In this document: one piece after another, positions 41,269 through 50,680 of the stretch | Numbering within the stretch: position 1 is the first letter of the stretch | Layout of the letters: every line of letters starts with the position of its first letter | From: Paenibacillus piscarius | GTDB taxonomy: Bacteria > Bacillota > Bacilli > Paenibacillales > Paenibacillaceae | DNA: 64,000 nucleotides | Direction of reading: 5' to 3' | Assembly (NCBI RefSeq): GCF_022234545.1 | Contig: NZ_JAIEUI010000004.1 | Span: 418,298-482,297, forward strand | Program-made: the position numbers and the translations under genes | Notes under the pieces: generated by a model | Seen by the model: only the letters and a program-made list of their open reading frames with translations | What the model was told of the DNA's origin: nothing | The model's database searches: none

Positions 41269-42131
41269 ATCCGGGGATAGCGATTATTGCCATGACGTAC
41301 CATTCCAGACGGCAGGCCGCAGATATTATGGAACTGGAGCAGCGGTGCAGCGAGGCGGATGCCATCCGCATCAGCTCAGACCTGGAGCATCTCACCAAGG
41401 AAGGCGGCGATCACGCGCTGCTCTGCTACCGTGAAGACCGGCTCATCGGCCTGCTGAGCTGGTTCACCTCCGGCACTGAATATGCGCAGATCAATGCCAT
41501 GGTCCATCCCGAATACCGCCGCCAGGGCGTGTTCCGCCAGCTTCTTCAGCGGGCCAGGGAAGACATCGCTCCGCTTGCTGTGCGGGGGCTCAGCTACAGA
41601 ATACCCGGCGGCTCAGAGACGGGCCTGGCCGCAGCCGCAGTCCTCGGCGCCCGCTACGACCGGTCGGAATATGCGATGATCTATGATCCCCGGGCTGCTG
41701 TCCCGCCGGTTACAGACGCTGTGCGTCTGCTCCCGGCAACACCTGCCGACCTGGAATTCAGCATCGCCTGCTCCGCCCGGGCCTTCGGCGAATCGGAGGA
41801 GGAGACGCGCGGATTCTTCCAGCGGACGGATGAGCCGGGGAAGATGACGTATATTGCCTGGACAGAAGACGAGCGGATCGGGCTGATCCGGGTCAATGCG
41901 GTGAACCAGGAGACGGCATTCATCTACAACTTCTGTATATTGCCCTCCTGTCAGGGGAAGGGATACGGCGCTGAGGTACTCCGGCAGACCGTCGGTCTCC
42001 TGCTGCAGAAGCCTTATCCGGTTATCCGGCTCAGCGTGGTTACAGAGAACGCACGCGCACTACAACTGTACCTCCGCAGCGGATTTGCGATTCGTACGGA
42101 GAACAAATACTTCAGCGGCAGCCTGCAATGA
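41265..42131 (+). CDS. Tandem-GNAT acetyltransferase
   Basis: 288 aa. Two GNAT copies: the first (about 1-140) with AMVHPEYRRQGVFRQLL, the second (about 150-288) with FCILPSCQGKGYGAEVLRQ and VTENARALQLYLRSGF. The acetyl-CoA loops are R-R-Q-G-V and Q-G-K-G-Y-G. One copy is usually inactive in such pairs. The acceptor is unknown. Coupled to the AIM24 gene. Confidence 0.85.
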   Translation: MNPGIAIIAMTYHSRRQAADIMELEQRCSEADAIRISSDLEHLTKEGGDHALLCYREDRLIGLLSWFTSGTEYAQINAMVHPEYRRQGVFRQLLQRAREDIAPLAVRGLSYRIPGGSETGLAAAAVLGARYDRSEYAMIYDPRAAVPPVTDAVRLLPATPADLEFSIACSARAFGESEEETRGFFQRTDEPGKMTYIAWTEDERIGLIRVNAVNQETAFIYNFCILPSCQGKGYGAEVLRQTVGLLLQKPYPVIRLSVVTENARALQLYLRSGFAIRTENKYFSGSLQ

Positions 42132-42160
42132 AGCTGCCGCCCCGCTTGAAGCAGGGAATA

Positions 42161-42204
42161 GCAAAGAGATCCTCAATCCCGAAATAGGGAAGGGATCTCT
42201 TTGC
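42161..42204. terminator. Bidirectional terminator
   Basis: Stem GCAAAGAGATCC / GGATCTCTTTGC with a nested CCC / GGG pair in the loop, between the GNAT gene and the SASP gene. Confidence 0.8.
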
Positions 42205-42237
42205 TATGGATATGAATCTAATCAGTTATTATCAGTT

Positions 42238-42522
42238 CTATTCCTTCGGCTGGTTAGCCAGCTGCTCCTGGGCAAGCCGAATCATCTCACGGACCATAGA
42301 GCCCCCGATTCTGCCGCCGATCTGCCCGGCCGACTCCGTAGTCAGCCCGCCGTTATTCCCTGCCTGCAGCGGGATGCCCAGCTCCTTGGCCACCTCGTAC
42401 TTCACATCATCCGGATGCTGCGGATCAACCTTGAATCCTTCCTGGCGCATGACCTCCGCCTTGAAGGTCTGCATCCCCTGGGCTGATCCCGGCACTGCGT
42501 ATCTTCTGCTTCTCCTTGCCAT
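42238..42522 (-). CDS. Alpha/beta-type small acid-soluble spore protein
   Basis: 94 aa. The family core is present: KYEVAKELGIPL (with the GPR protease site around YEVA), NNGGLTTESAGQIGGRIGGSMVREMI. These proteins coat spore DNA and protect it. The N-terminal extension (MARRSRRYAVPGSAQGMQTF) is longer and more basic than usual. Start ATG behind AGGGAGTGG. A sigma-G-like promoter lies upstream. Confidence 0.95.
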   Translation of the reverse strand: MARRSRRYAVPGSAQGMQTFKAEVMRQEGFKVDPQHPDDVKYEVAKELGIPLQAGNNGGLTTESAGQIGGRIGGSMVREMIRLAQEQLANQPKE

Positions 42523-42554
42523 TCTAACAATCCACTCCCTTGCTGTCTTTCACC

Positions 42555-42584
42555 TAAGTTGCCCAAGGAGCGGACCCTTCATTC
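42555..42584 (-). promoter_or_regulatory. Putative sigma-G/F promoter of the SASP gene
   Basis: Minus strand: -35-like GAATG (42580-42584), 18-bp spacer, -10-like CAACTTA (42555-42561), near the forespore consensus. The fit is moderate. Confidence 0.35.
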
Positions 42585-42595
42585 GTCTTCTTCCG

Positions 42596-43513
42596 TCAGG
42601 ACTGCATTCCGTCTTCAATCCGCTTCATGAATTCCTCTGCTGCGCTGTACCCGAGCTGTTTGAGATACCAGTTGTTCGCAGCTGCTTCAATCAGGCCGGC
42701 CACATCGCGGCCCGGCTGAAGCTGAACCTCAATATGCGGGATCTGTACCCCGAGATATTCGGTGAACTGGGGAACCACCTCCAGCTCGTTATTAAGCGAG
42801 TTCTCCTGCCACGGTGCCAGCTCAATATCGAGCACAATCCGCGTCTCATCCTGGAACGCCCGCCGTCCGTACTGGCGCACAACATTGATGAGGCCGATGC
42901 TGCGCAGCGCCAGGAACTCACGGGTGGTCTCGTTGTGGGTACCAAGCAGCGTTGTTGGTCCGAGCTTCTTCAGCACGACAATGTCATCGGCCACGAAGCG
43001 GTGGCCCCGTCTGATGAGAGTGTGTGCGGTCTCGCTTTTGCCAATGCCCGATTTGCCCCGCAGCAGCACGCCGATCCCTGATACGTTAACGCACACTCCA
43101 TGGATAGACACCTCGGGTGCCAGCGTCTTCACCAGGAAGCTGTCCAGTCTGGCGATGAACTCGTTGGTCACCTCAGGAGTCCGCAGCAGCGGGATCCCCT
43201 CCTGGTCACAGAACAGCGTCAGATAAGGAATCTCCTGCTGGCCGCTGGTCACGATGAAGCAGGGCGGATGATATTTGACAATATTGCCGATATGCAGCTT
43301 GCGCTCCTCAACACTTAGCGTAAGCAGATAGTTGATCTCCTTGCGGCCCAGCACCTGCACACGTTCCATTGGAAAGAAATCGAAATATCCGACGAATTCC
43401 AGGCCCGGCCTGTGCGTCCTTGGACGGGTCACGGGACGGTCCATCCGGCCCGCTCCGGCAAGCACCTCCAGCTTGAATTTCTCCGCCAGGCTTTGAACGC
43501 TAATCGACTTCAT
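42596..43513 (-). CDS. hprK: HPr kinase/phosphorylase
   Basis: 305 aa from the ATG at 43513 (GGGAGGG upstream). N-terminal domain to about residue 130. The catalytic domain has the Walker A loop GKSGIGKSETAHTLI, the preceding His in EVSIHGVCVNVSGIG, and the HprK signature region (ALRSIGLINVV, then FQDETRIVLDIEL). It phosphorylates HPr at Ser46 and so controls CcpA, which would act at cre sites such as that at 25773. It is not next to lgt as in many Firmicutes, so it may be a second copy. Confidence 0.85.
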   Translation of the reverse strand: MKSISVQSLAEKFKLEVLAGAGRMDRPVTRPRTHRPGLEFVGYFDFFPMERVQVLGRKEINYLLTLSVEERKLHIGNIVKYHPPCFIVTSGQQEIPYLTLFCDQEGIPLLRTPEVTNEFIARLDSFLVKTLAPEVSIHGVCVNVSGIGVLLRGKSGIGKSETAHTLIRRGHRFVADDIVVLKKLGPTTLLGTHNETTREFLALRSIGLINVVRQYGRRAFQDETRIVLDIELAPWQENSLNNELEVVPQFTEYLGVQIPHIEVQLQPGRDVAGLIEAAANNWYLKQLGYSAAEEFMKRIEDGMQS

Positions 43514-43660
43514 AGGATGCCCTCCCAACCATATTTTTCCGCTTGATTTAGCTAAAAATCTTGTATTCTGCACACGCTAATTATATATTAAAAGCAATAT
43601 ATAAGACCTTAGACCCATAAAAAACAAATAATACTATTAATATCAAGAAGGTGTAATATA

Positions 43661-45322
43661 TTGGCCTTAGCGTCATGGATCGATCTGATCATGTGCTTCA
43701 TTCTGTTCCTTCTGTTCGTCTATGTAGTCGCCACCGTCACCATTACTAACCTGCACAAGGTCTACCTGGGCTTCCATTTCTCAATGCTGATCTGGCCGTA
43801 TTCCCAGTTCGCCATAAGGACTGTTAATGATCCTGTCTACCAGCTCTTCTATGTGAAGCTCGCCTTCGTCGATGCTTCCCTGCTGATCCTGGGCTGGATC
43901 TTCTTCACGATACTGCTCTCCGGCCAATCCCAATTTCTTCGTAAAAAGGTATTGGCCGTCCTGTTCATTCCTGCCCTGCTATCCTCAGCCGGAGTGATCC
44001 TGAATCCGCACGGATGGTTCGTACGTCCGGTGAACGGGGGATATGTAGAACGGATCTACGGCCCCATTTTCTGGGTGAATATGATCATTCTGATTCTGCA
44101 CGCCATTGGATCGCTGTATGTCATACGCACCGCCCTGGTCTCCGATCAGGCCCAGCGTATCAAGAATCAGATTCTGTATATTCTGCGGGGCATCGTTGCC
44201 GTATGCATCTTCCTCATGATCGATGTGCTGCTGAATGTGGTGCTGGATGATTACCTGCCTGTGATTCCAGGCTTTACTTCGCTGGGGATTGTGGTGTCGG
44301 CTACTTTTTTTGTGATCACCATCCACAAGGACAAAGTGTTCGATATTGTGACCATCGCCCATCAGGATATCATCAATACAATGGAGTACGGCATTCTGGT
44401 GCTTGATGATAAGGAGCAGGTAGTCGAGATTAACCGTGCGCTGCTTCCGCAGGTCAGACTGTCGCCCGGGCAGCGGTTTGAGATGGGCCTCTACCTGCCG
44501 GACGGCGAGAAGCTGAAGACCGAAGCCTTCCTGCAGACCTACCGGAATCACCCGCTTGAGGTCGCAGAGATTGAGCTGCTGTATCCCACCCTCCAGATGT
44601 ATATCAGCATTCATGCCGCACCGATCATGGTCGGCGGAAGCCGGGTCGGACGGATTATCATCTTCCAGAATATCACCGAGTTGCGCCGCCTGATTGAGGA
44701 GACCGCCCAGCAGAACGCCATCCTGCAGGAGCGCAACGCCGCCCTGATTAAGGTTCAGGAGGAGCTGTTCCAGACGAACGCCAAGCTGCGGAAGCTGGCG
44801 GTTACAGACAGCCTGACCGGCTGCTTCAACCGGCATTATCTCATGCAGCGGCTGGAAGAGGAGCTGCTAAAGGACCGGAATGCACCGGCCTCTTCGACCA
44901 TTATACTGATCGATATCGATTATTTCAAAACGGTCAATGACCGCTACGGCCATCTGGCCGGGGATGAGGTCATCTGCCGGACGGTGGAGGTGCTGCAGCG
45001 CTGTCTCCGGCCCTCGGATATCCTGGCCCGCTACGGCGGAGAGGAGTTCATCATTTATCTGCCGGATACGGAAGAAGACGGAGCCCCCCAGCTGGCCGGG
45101 CAGCTCAAATTAAGCGTGGAGCAGAATATCATCCACATCGATTACCTCGATGAGCCCGTCTCTGTCACCATCAGCATGGGGCTGCTCAGTATCGGCGAAT
45201 TCAAGATCCCGCCCGGCATGGACGCGACCACCTACCTGAACGACCTGTTCAAGGCTGCCGACCAGGCGCTGTATGCCGCCAAGCATCAAGGCCGGAACCA
45301 GATCGTTGCGGCGAAGGTTTGA
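43661..45322 (+). CDS. Diguanylate cyclase with 7TM-like sensor and PAS
   Basis: 553 aa from a TTG at 43661 with AAGAAGGTG 7 bases upstream. Residues about 1-220 hold seven membrane helices like the histidine-kinase N-terminal 7TM domain. A PAS-like domain follows (about 225-345), then a coiled coil and GGDEF (about 385-550): IDIDYFKTVND, GHLAGDEV and the active site RYGGEEF. An RxxD inhibitory site (RPSD) lies five residues before it. It should make c-di-GMP and be inhibited by its product. Confidence 0.9.
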   Translation: MALASWIDLIMCFILFLLFVYVVATVTITNLHKVYLGFHFSMLIWPYSQFAIRTVNDPVYQLFYVKLAFVDASLLILGWIFFTILLSGQSQFLRKKVLAVLFIPALLSSAGVILNPHGWFVRPVNGGYVERIYGPIFWVNMIILILHAIGSLYVIRTALVSDQAQRIKNQILYILRGIVAVCIFLMIDVLLNVVLDDYLPVIPGFTSLGIVVSATFFVITIHKDKVFDIVTIAHQDIINTMEYGILVLDDKEQVVEINRALLPQVRLSPGQRFEMGLYLPDGEKLKTEAFLQTYRNHPLEVAEIELLYPTLQMYISIHAAPIMVGGSRVGRIIIFQNITELRRLIEETAQQNAILQERNAALIKVQEELFQTNAKLRKLAVTDSLTGCFNRHYLMQRLEEELLKDRNAPASSTIILIDIDYFKTVNDRYGHLAGDEVICRTVEVLQRCLRPSDILARYGGEEFIIYLPDTEEDGAPQLAGQLKLSVEQNIIHIDYLDEPVSVTISMGLLSIGEFKIPPGMDATTYLNDLFKAADQALYAAKHQGRNQIVAAKV

Positions 45323-45338
45323 TTCTAGCTATGAGAAG

Positions 45339-45372
45339 ACAGCGCTAGCCTGATGGGCAGGTGCTGTTTTTT
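45339..45372 (+). terminator. Terminator of the diguanylate cyclase gene
   Basis: Stem ACAGCGC / GTGCTGT (one G-U) followed by TTTTTG. Confidence 0.75.
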
Positions 45373-45531
45373 GTTGAGCCGGCTGTAGACGGAAAACCTA
45401 TTATATTCGGCGGCCGCGAGGCACATGAACAAAATGTATGCAAAAAACTGAAGACATACTGTAACCTTTTTGCATGAGCCGCCGTCTAAGATCACAAATA
45501 AACCACAAACTACTCGAAGAGGTGACTGAAC

Positions 45532-46935
45532 GTGAAGAATACATTCAAGATGATGACAGTAACCGCAGCCGCCGCTCTTACGCTAAGCCTGACAGGACAA
45601 TCCTTCGCATCGGCAGCAGCCTTCAAGGATATTAATAATGTGCCTGACAAAGACAAGATCATTGCTCTGCAGAACAGCGGCCTGATTAAGGGCATCAGCG
45701 CGGATCTGTTCGGCCCGAATATCAGCATCACAGCAGCCCAGGGAGTGCAGATGATCGTGAGTGCGTTTGATCTGAATCTGAATGCGATCCGGTTCGTGAA
45801 GGAGCCCCATGCCACCGACTATTTCAAGAATGCGAATGACTCCGCCTGGTATGCACAGGCGCTGATTATCGCCGGCGTGCACGGACTGGACCTGCCAGCT
45901 GATCTGAAGCCTGGTGAGAAGCTGACCCGCGAAGAATTCACCTACCAGCTCATTGATGCGATGGAGAACACGAACCATCTGCCGATGATTAAGCCGGTGG
46001 TGGTAGAGTACGCCGACCAGGATCAGGTGAAGGTGGAGTACTCCGGTGCTATCCAGCGCGCGCTGAATTACGGTGTGCTGAAGCTGGATGCCAGCGGCAA
46101 GCTTAACCCCAAGCAGGAGATCACCCGTGCAGAAGCAGCAGTAGCCATCAGCAATGCGCTGGCATATCTGAAGGCCCATCCGGCCCCTGTTGCTACAGAT
46201 GAGGTCCTGACCGCAGAGCAAGCAGTGCAGATAATCAAGGAGGCAGTGGGCCCGGAAGCCAGCCTGCAGATCAAGATTACTCCGGCGGCCAGCATGTCCC
46301 GTGAAGCCTTCACATATCTGTTGATCCATACGTTACAGACCAGCGGACAACTGCCTATGATTAACGTTGTTCCGATGGACGTGAAGGACGGCGATCAGAT
46401 CGACATCCTGAACTCCGGTGCTATCCAGACTGCCCTGGCCCTCGGCTTCGTGGAGCTGGATGGAGACGGAAATTTCCACCCGAAGGGGGCAATTACCCGT
46501 CCTGAAGCGGCTTCCATCGCCGGAAATGCCGTGAATTACCTGAAGGCACACCCGGCACCCGGTGCGGTAAGTGAGCCAATCACTGCCACCGAAGCTGTCC
46601 AGTTCATTAAGGACGCAGCCGGACCTGAGGCCCACCTGCAGATCAAGATTGATCCTAACATGAGCGTTACCCGCGAATCGTTCACCACTCTGCTGATTAA
46701 CACGCTGCAATCCAGCGGGCAGCTGCCGATGATTAAGCTGATCCCGGTGGAGATTAAGGATAATGACAAGATCGATCTCCCGAACTCGGGAGCGATTCAG
46801 ACAGCAATTGCCCTGAAGATCGTGAAGCTGGATGAAGACGGAAGCTTCCGTCCGCAGGACGGGGTCACCAGCGCTGACGCAGCGGCAATGGTCAGCCAGG
46901 TGAAGGCCATCCTGAGCGGCAAGTCTGCCAAGTAA
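45532..46935 (+). CDS. SLH-like envelope protein with internal repeats
   Basis: 467 aa. Signal peptide 1-29 (QSFASAAA). Residues 30-90 fit an SLH domain (AFKDINNVPDKDKIIALQNSGLIKG, then ITAAQGVQMI). Residues about 110-460 hold three repeats of ~110 aa, each with a helix-turn-helix like F-x-x-L-L-I-x-x-L-Q, 'LPMI' phrases, GAIQTALAL and an SLH-like ending with an acidic loop (DGDGNFHPKGAITRPEAA). The gene probably encodes a wall-bound protein. A 9-bp inverted repeat ATGCAAAAA / TTTTTGCAT lies 57 bp upstream, and GAAGAGGTG is the ribosome site. Confidence 0.75.
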   Translation: MKNTFKMMTVTAAAALTLSLTGQSFASAAAFKDINNVPDKDKIIALQNSGLIKGISADLFGPNISITAAQGVQMIVSAFDLNLNAIRFVKEPHATDYFKNANDSAWYAQALIIAGVHGLDLPADLKPGEKLTREEFTYQLIDAMENTNHLPMIKPVVVEYADQDQVKVEYSGAIQRALNYGVLKLDASGKLNPKQEITRAEAAVAISNALAYLKAHPAPVATDEVLTAEQAVQIIKEAVGPEASLQIKITPAASMSREAFTYLLIHTLQTSGQLPMINVVPMDVKDGDQIDILNSGAIQTALALGFVELDGDGNFHPKGAITRPEAASIAGNAVNYLKAHPAPGAVSEPITATEAVQFIKDAAGPEAHLQIKIDPNMSVTRESFTTLLINTLQSSGQLPMIKLIPVEIKDNDKIDLPNSGAIQTAIALKIVKLDEDGSFRPQDGVTSADAAAMVSQVKAILSGKSAK

Positions 46936-46950
46936 GCAAAGGTTTGTTTC

Positions 46951-46983
46951 ACCCCTTCTGCCAGCAATGCGGAGGGGGTTTTT
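46951..46983 (+). terminator. Terminator of the SLH-like gene
   Basis: Stem ACCCCTTCTGC / GCGGAGGGGGT then TTTTGC. Confidence 0.75.
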
Positions 46984-47005
46984 GCTGTGTTCTTAGCGCT
47001 ATATC

Positions 47006-47512
47006 CTACAGCAGCAGCGCCATCAGATCCTCGTCCAGATACACACCATCAAGCTTCATCGCCCTCGGCTCGGTACCGTAGCAGACGAATCCAAGAGATT
47101 CGTAGAGTCTTTTGGCAGCCACATTACTGGAGGTTACGCTCAGCATAAGCTGCTCAAGCCCCGGCGCGGCCTTCGCCCGTGCAATCAGCTCCTGCATCAG
47201 CGCGCGGCCTACGCCATGTTTACGGGCAACAGGATCTACATATACTGCATAGACATTGGCTTTGTGCTGAATCTTGGACCGGCTCTCCCGGAAGAAGGTG
47301 GCCATTCCCGTCAGCCCCTGCTCCCCATCCAGGAAAGCGCCCAGGGTGAAATGCCCGTCCGAGGAGTCCAGTCTGATCCGGGTGGTCTCGATAGACAGCT
47401 TCACTTCCGCTTCATAGGAGCTCAGAAAAGCCTCAGGGTGCTGCTGGAGCGATTGCAAGCGGAGCGCGCGGTAGCTCTCAGCGTCTGCAGAAGTCAGTGT
47501 TCTGATGTACAT
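47006..47512 (-). CDS. GNAT-family N-acetyltransferase
   Basis: 168 aa. MYIRTLTSADAESYRALR start, then VYAVYVDPVARKHGVGRALM (acetyl-CoA loop) and SSNVAAKRLYESLGFVCYG. Single GNAT domain; the acceptor is unknown. Divergent from the DUF1304 gene with 135 bp between, which holds a dyad near 47580-47606. Confidence 0.9.
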   Translation of the reverse strand: MYIRTLTSADAESYRALRLQSLQQHPEAFLSSYEAEVKLSIETTRIRLDSSDGHFTLGAFLDGEQGLTGMATFFRESRSKIQHKANVYAVYVDPVARKHGVGRALMQELIARAKAAPGLEQLMLSVTSSNVAAKRLYESLGFVCYGTEPRAMKLDGVYLDEDLMALLL

Positions 47513-47647
47513 CGCCTTTACCTCCTCGGATTCTATAAATTGACAAACGGTGATAATCTGGGTATATTTAGATTTGTAAAATTATATTTTGCACAATATA
47601 AATTTAGAATGATGTCGATTTCTATCACTTGAAAAGAGGGACTTCTG

Positions 47648-48016
47648 ATGATGATTGTAAGTACAATTCTTGTGGCCCTGGTTGCGCTGGAGCATCTGTA
47701 CATTCTGGTGCTGGAAATGTTCCTGTGGACCACCCCGAGAGCGCAGAAGGCGTTCGGATTAACCCCGGCCTTCGCACGGGAAACGAAATCACTGGCTGCC
47801 AATCAGGGCCTGTATAACGGCTTCCTGGCCGCCGGTCTGATCTGGGGGCTGCTGCATCCCAGCACGGACTTCGGTTACCAGCTGCAATTGTTCTTCCTGA
47901 TCTGTGTGGCGGTTGCGGCAATCTATGGCGGCATCACCTCCAAAAGATCGATTCTGCTGATGCAGGGCCTGCCCGCCTTCCTGGCGCTGGCTGCCACGCT
48001 GATCGCACATCTGTAA
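47648..48016 (+). CDS. DUF1304 membrane protein
   Basis: 122 aa with four membrane helices: about 2-24, 52-68, 76-97 and 101-120. The family pattern AxEHLYIxxLEMFLW is near the start. DUF1304 proteins are widespread and uncharacterised; they often sit under MarR- or HxlR-type control. The upstream gap has an AT-rich dyad (ATATTTTGCACAATAT, 47585-47600). Confidence 0.85.
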   Translation: MMIVSTILVALVALEHLYILVLEMFLWTTPRAQKAFGLTPAFARETKSLAANQGLYNGFLAAGLIWGLLHPSTDFGYQLQLFFLICVAVAAIYGGITSKRSILLMQGLPAFLALAATLIAHL

Positions 48017-48058
48017 GCTTCGCGAACCGATGCAGGCAGCTTCTTCTCCGCTCCAGCT

Positions 48059-48880
48059 TTACAGCTTCTGCGCGAACCCGTTCAGCTGCTCGGACATCGC
48101 CCGGATCTCCTCAATGAAGCTGGAGATCTCCTGGGTGGAAGCCGCCTGCTCCTGACCGACCGAAGCAATCTGGCTGATAGCCTGGCCGATGCCCTGCATG
48201 GCCGTCTGGATCTCCCCCAGCGTATCCCTGATCCGCTGCGCCGATTGCTCGGTCTCCTTGGAGAATCTGCGGATCTCCTTGGCGACTACATCGAAGCCAC
48301 GGCCAAGCTCTCCGGCATGGGCGGCTTCAATTGCCGCGTTGATGCCTAGCAGATTCGTCTGATCGGCCACCTTCCTCAGTACGGCCAGCACCTCACTGCT
48401 TTTGTGAACACTATGGGCTGTCGACTCTGACTGGACCAGCAGCCTCTGCGAGTAGCTCGCAAGCAGGCCTGAGCCGTCCGCGACCTGGCTGATTCTATTA
48501 TTGGCCTGATTCAGCGATAACGCAATCCGGTCAGCGATCTCCCGCAGCTCTGTCTGCCTGCGCACCTGGATACAAACTGCTCCGCACACCCTTTCCTCCT
48601 CATCATGGACCGGCAGCACCGTACCGACGAATTCGTAACCGTAGTATTCCCTGGGAACATTGGCTACCGAGTATTCATCATGCTTGAGCGCATAATACAG
48701 AGGCTCGTCTGGCTGAATCACCTGCCCTGCCCGGATGCCCAAATCGATAAAATCACCGGGATAATAGGCGAGGAACTTCTCGGTATCACAGACGGCAATC
48801 GAGATGTCGTAAGGAAAAGCAGCTTTCAAAATGGGCGCCAGATTTACTATATCTTCAAGGGAGCGGACGATGTTTTTCAT
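48059..48880 (-). CDS. Cytosolic methyl-accepting chemotaxis protein
   Basis: 273 aa. No membrane helices. Residues 1-110 are a small sensor with Cys residues (ISIAVCDTEKFLAY, VCGAVCIQVRRQ). Residues about 130-273 are the signalling domain: the hairpin tip VADQTNLLGINAAIEAAHAGELGRGFDVVAKEIR is well kept. It should pass signals to CheA/CheW. The short length (half a usual receptor) is typical of Paenibacillus cytosolic receptors. Confidence 0.85.
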   Translation of the reverse strand: MKNIVRSLEDIVNLAPILKAAFPYDISIAVCDTEKFLAYYPGDFIDLGIRAGQVIQPDEPLYYALKHDEYSVANVPREYYGYEFVGTVLPVHDEEERVCGAVCIQVRRQTELREIADRIALSLNQANNRISQVADGSGLLASYSQRLLVQSESTAHSVHKSSEVLAVLRKVADQTNLLGINAAIEAAHAGELGRGFDVVAKEIRRFSKETEQSAQRIRDTLGEIQTAMQGIGQAISQIASVGQEQAASTQEISSFIEEIRAMSEQLNGFAQKL

Positions 48881-49073
48881 AGGTGTGAGTCTCCTTTTGT
48901 TCGGGTGGCTTCAGGGTACAGTGAAATCTTGATTAGGTTTCGACATTTTATGACAAACCTCCTTCATTCAAAAATGAATAATTAAAAATTGATTCTCTTC
49001 GCCTACTTGCTGGCTTGCCCAATGTGGCCGGTTTTTCCGGTTGCAACATATAAATTCTTATATTTGAACAAAA

Positions 49074-49295
49074 TCACCCTCCGGGTGAATAAGATTACCT
49101 TCGCGTGAGCACCATGTATGCTGTTTTTGATATACATTCCCACCGTATGCCTGCTTGCCAGCACTATGTATGCTGTTTTTGATATACATTCCCACCGTGT
49201 GCCTGCTTGCCAGCTCAATGTATGCTGTTTTTGATATACATTCCCTTCGTGTGCCTGCTTGCCAGCTCAATGTATGCTGTTTTTGATATACATTC
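49074..49295. repeat. Tandem hairpin array B, 52-bp unit, 3.5 copies
   Basis: The short hairpin TCACCC-TCC-GGGTGA (49074-49088) comes first, as in array A. Units begin at 49115, 49167, 49219 and 49271 (partial). Each has TGTATGCTG-TTTTT-GATATACA, then a variable 6-8 bases and a constant TGCCTGCTTGCCAGC. The variable part differs between units (CCCACC, CCCTTC). It lies between the chemoreceptor gene and a DinB-type remnant. Confidence 0.9.
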
Positions 49296-49423
49296 GCTTT
49301 TGGTCCCTATTCCTTTCTACCATCCCATTCTATAGGCTCTAAGCCGCTCTTCCGCCACCTTCAGCTTCCACGCCACTCTACGAATCTTTCCAAGAACTCT
49401 TCTCCACAACTCAACACACAAAC

Positions 49424-49465
49424 AAAAAAACCGAAATCCCTCCGTCCATTACGGATAGGCTTCGG
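49424..49465 (-). terminator. Terminator
   Basis: Minus-strand stem CCGAAGCC-TATCCG / CGGAGGGATTTCGG with a T7 run, following the DinB-type remnant. Confidence 0.7.
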
Positions 49466-49486
49466 CTTATTGGCGGTTCCGTTGAG

Positions 49487-49693
49487 CTAGATGCTTGACC
49501 CTATTGCATGCTTAAACCGCTCCAGCTGCAGCAGGTGATGGCGGTAATGCATCTCAATCAGCAGATACCATTCGGTTGCATTCAAAGGACCGAATCGGGG
49601 ATGAGGGACAGTGCTGTGCAAGGGGGCGTGGGCCAGCTTCGGCAGGGTCTCCCGCATCCGTTCAACCACCGTGTTCAGGCCCCGGACCAGGCA
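49487..49693 (-). pseudogene. 3' remnant of a DinB-family gene
   Basis: The open frame starts right after a stop at 49694-49696 and reads VVERMRETLPKLAHAPLHST, GPLNATEWYLLIEMHYRHHLLQLERF. The last part is the end of a DinB-type fold (metal His in HYRHHLLQ). The N-terminal two thirds are missing; the frame abuts the WYL regulator stop. WYL regulators often precede DinB-type genes, so this may be what is left of the partner. Confidence 0.65.
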
Positions 49694-49698
49694 TTATG

Positions 49699-50646
49699 TC
49701 AGTAGCGTTCCAGCATTCTTGCTGCTTCCTCCCGCACAAGTTTCCGCAAGGTTTCCGGCTCCAGCACAACCGCTCCGGCTCCCCAGCCAAGCACCCACTG
49801 CAGCAATTCCTCCGGCTGCCGTACCCGGAAGGTCATATGCCTGCCGTCTGCCCGGTCCTCTGCGGCCTCCAGATAATAGTTGCCGGATTCAACCGCCTGA
49901 TCAGCTATCGCTGAATCCACCCGGATGCGCACGATTATACTCCGGTCGTCCTCCGGCTGATAGGCCTGGAAATCGAAACCGGCAGGCGTCTGAAACGGCT
50001 GCTCCAGCACAGTGAGCTCCAGCATCCGGGATAACCGGAAATGGCGGACCTCCTGCCGCAGCTCACACCAGGCGACCAGCGTCCAGGCTCCTCTGTTCAG
50101 CACAAGCCCGTACGGCCAGGCAGTACGGACACTCCGGTGACTTCCGTCGGCTTCCTGTCTTGCCTTCGTATACCCAAAGCTGATCTTCCGCTGCTCCAGA
50201 ATCGCGCGGCGGATCTGCCCGATATAATCCTTCTCCTGTCCCTGCAGCCGGTCTTTGGAGGTATTCAGCAGCAGGACGCTCTGACGGATGCGGGAGGCAT
50301 TCTCCCGGACATCTGCCGGCAGAACCGCTTCAATCTTCCTGCCGGCTGCGGAGGCCCGGTCCCCGTATTCCGTGTCGAACCGCTGTTCAATGAAATCCGT
50401 CCCGATCAGCAGGGTTACCGCTTCCTCCGCTGTGAAGCTGACCGGAGGCAGGAAGTAGCCCTTCATTAATGAATATCCCTGACCGGTCGCCCCGACCACC
50501 GGCACCCCGGCTTCGCTAAGCGCCTGGATATCCCGGTAGATGGTTCTTACACTCGTCTCGAAGACAGCCGCCAGATCCTCTGCCCGTACTACCTCTTTGC
50601 GCTGCAGCTCCAGTACGATCGCTAACATACGGTCTGTTTTGTTCAT
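49699..50646 (-). CDS. YafY-type HTH-WYL transcriptional regulator
   Basis: 315 aa. Residues 1-60 are an HTH_11 domain (RMLAIVLELQRKEVVRAEDLA, TSVRTIYRDIQALSEAGVPV). Residues about 140-235 are WYL (KISFGYTKA, RTAWPYGLVLNRGAWTLVAWCE, RHFRLSRML). Residues 240-315 are a WCX extension. WYL regulators respond to small ligands or nucleic acid and often sit next to the gene they control, here perhaps the decayed DinB-type gene. Confidence 0.85.
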   Translation of the reverse strand: MNKTDRMLAIVLELQRKEVVRAEDLAAVFETSVRTIYRDIQALSEAGVPVVGATGQGYSLMKGYFLPPVSFTAEEAVTLLIGTDFIEQRFDTEYGDRASAAGRKIEAVLPADVRENASRIRQSVLLLNTSKDRLQGQEKDYIGQIRRAILEQRKISFGYTKARQEADGSHRSVRTAWPYGLVLNRGAWTLVAWCELRQEVRHFRLSRMLELTVLEQPFQTPAGFDFQAYQPEDDRSIIVRIRVDSAIADQAVESGNYYLEAAEDRADGRHMTFRVRQPEELLQWVLGWGAGAVVLEPETLRKLVREEAARMLERY

Positions 50647-50680
50647 ACGCCTGCGGCTCCTTCAACATAATCAAATCAGC

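Noticed and set aside
43985..44836. 283-aa minus-strand frame
   Set aside because: Shadow of the diguanylate cyclase gene.
49115..49295. CRISPR array
   Set aside because: Whole units are repeated nearly unchanged, with no unique spacers of constant length and no cas genes.
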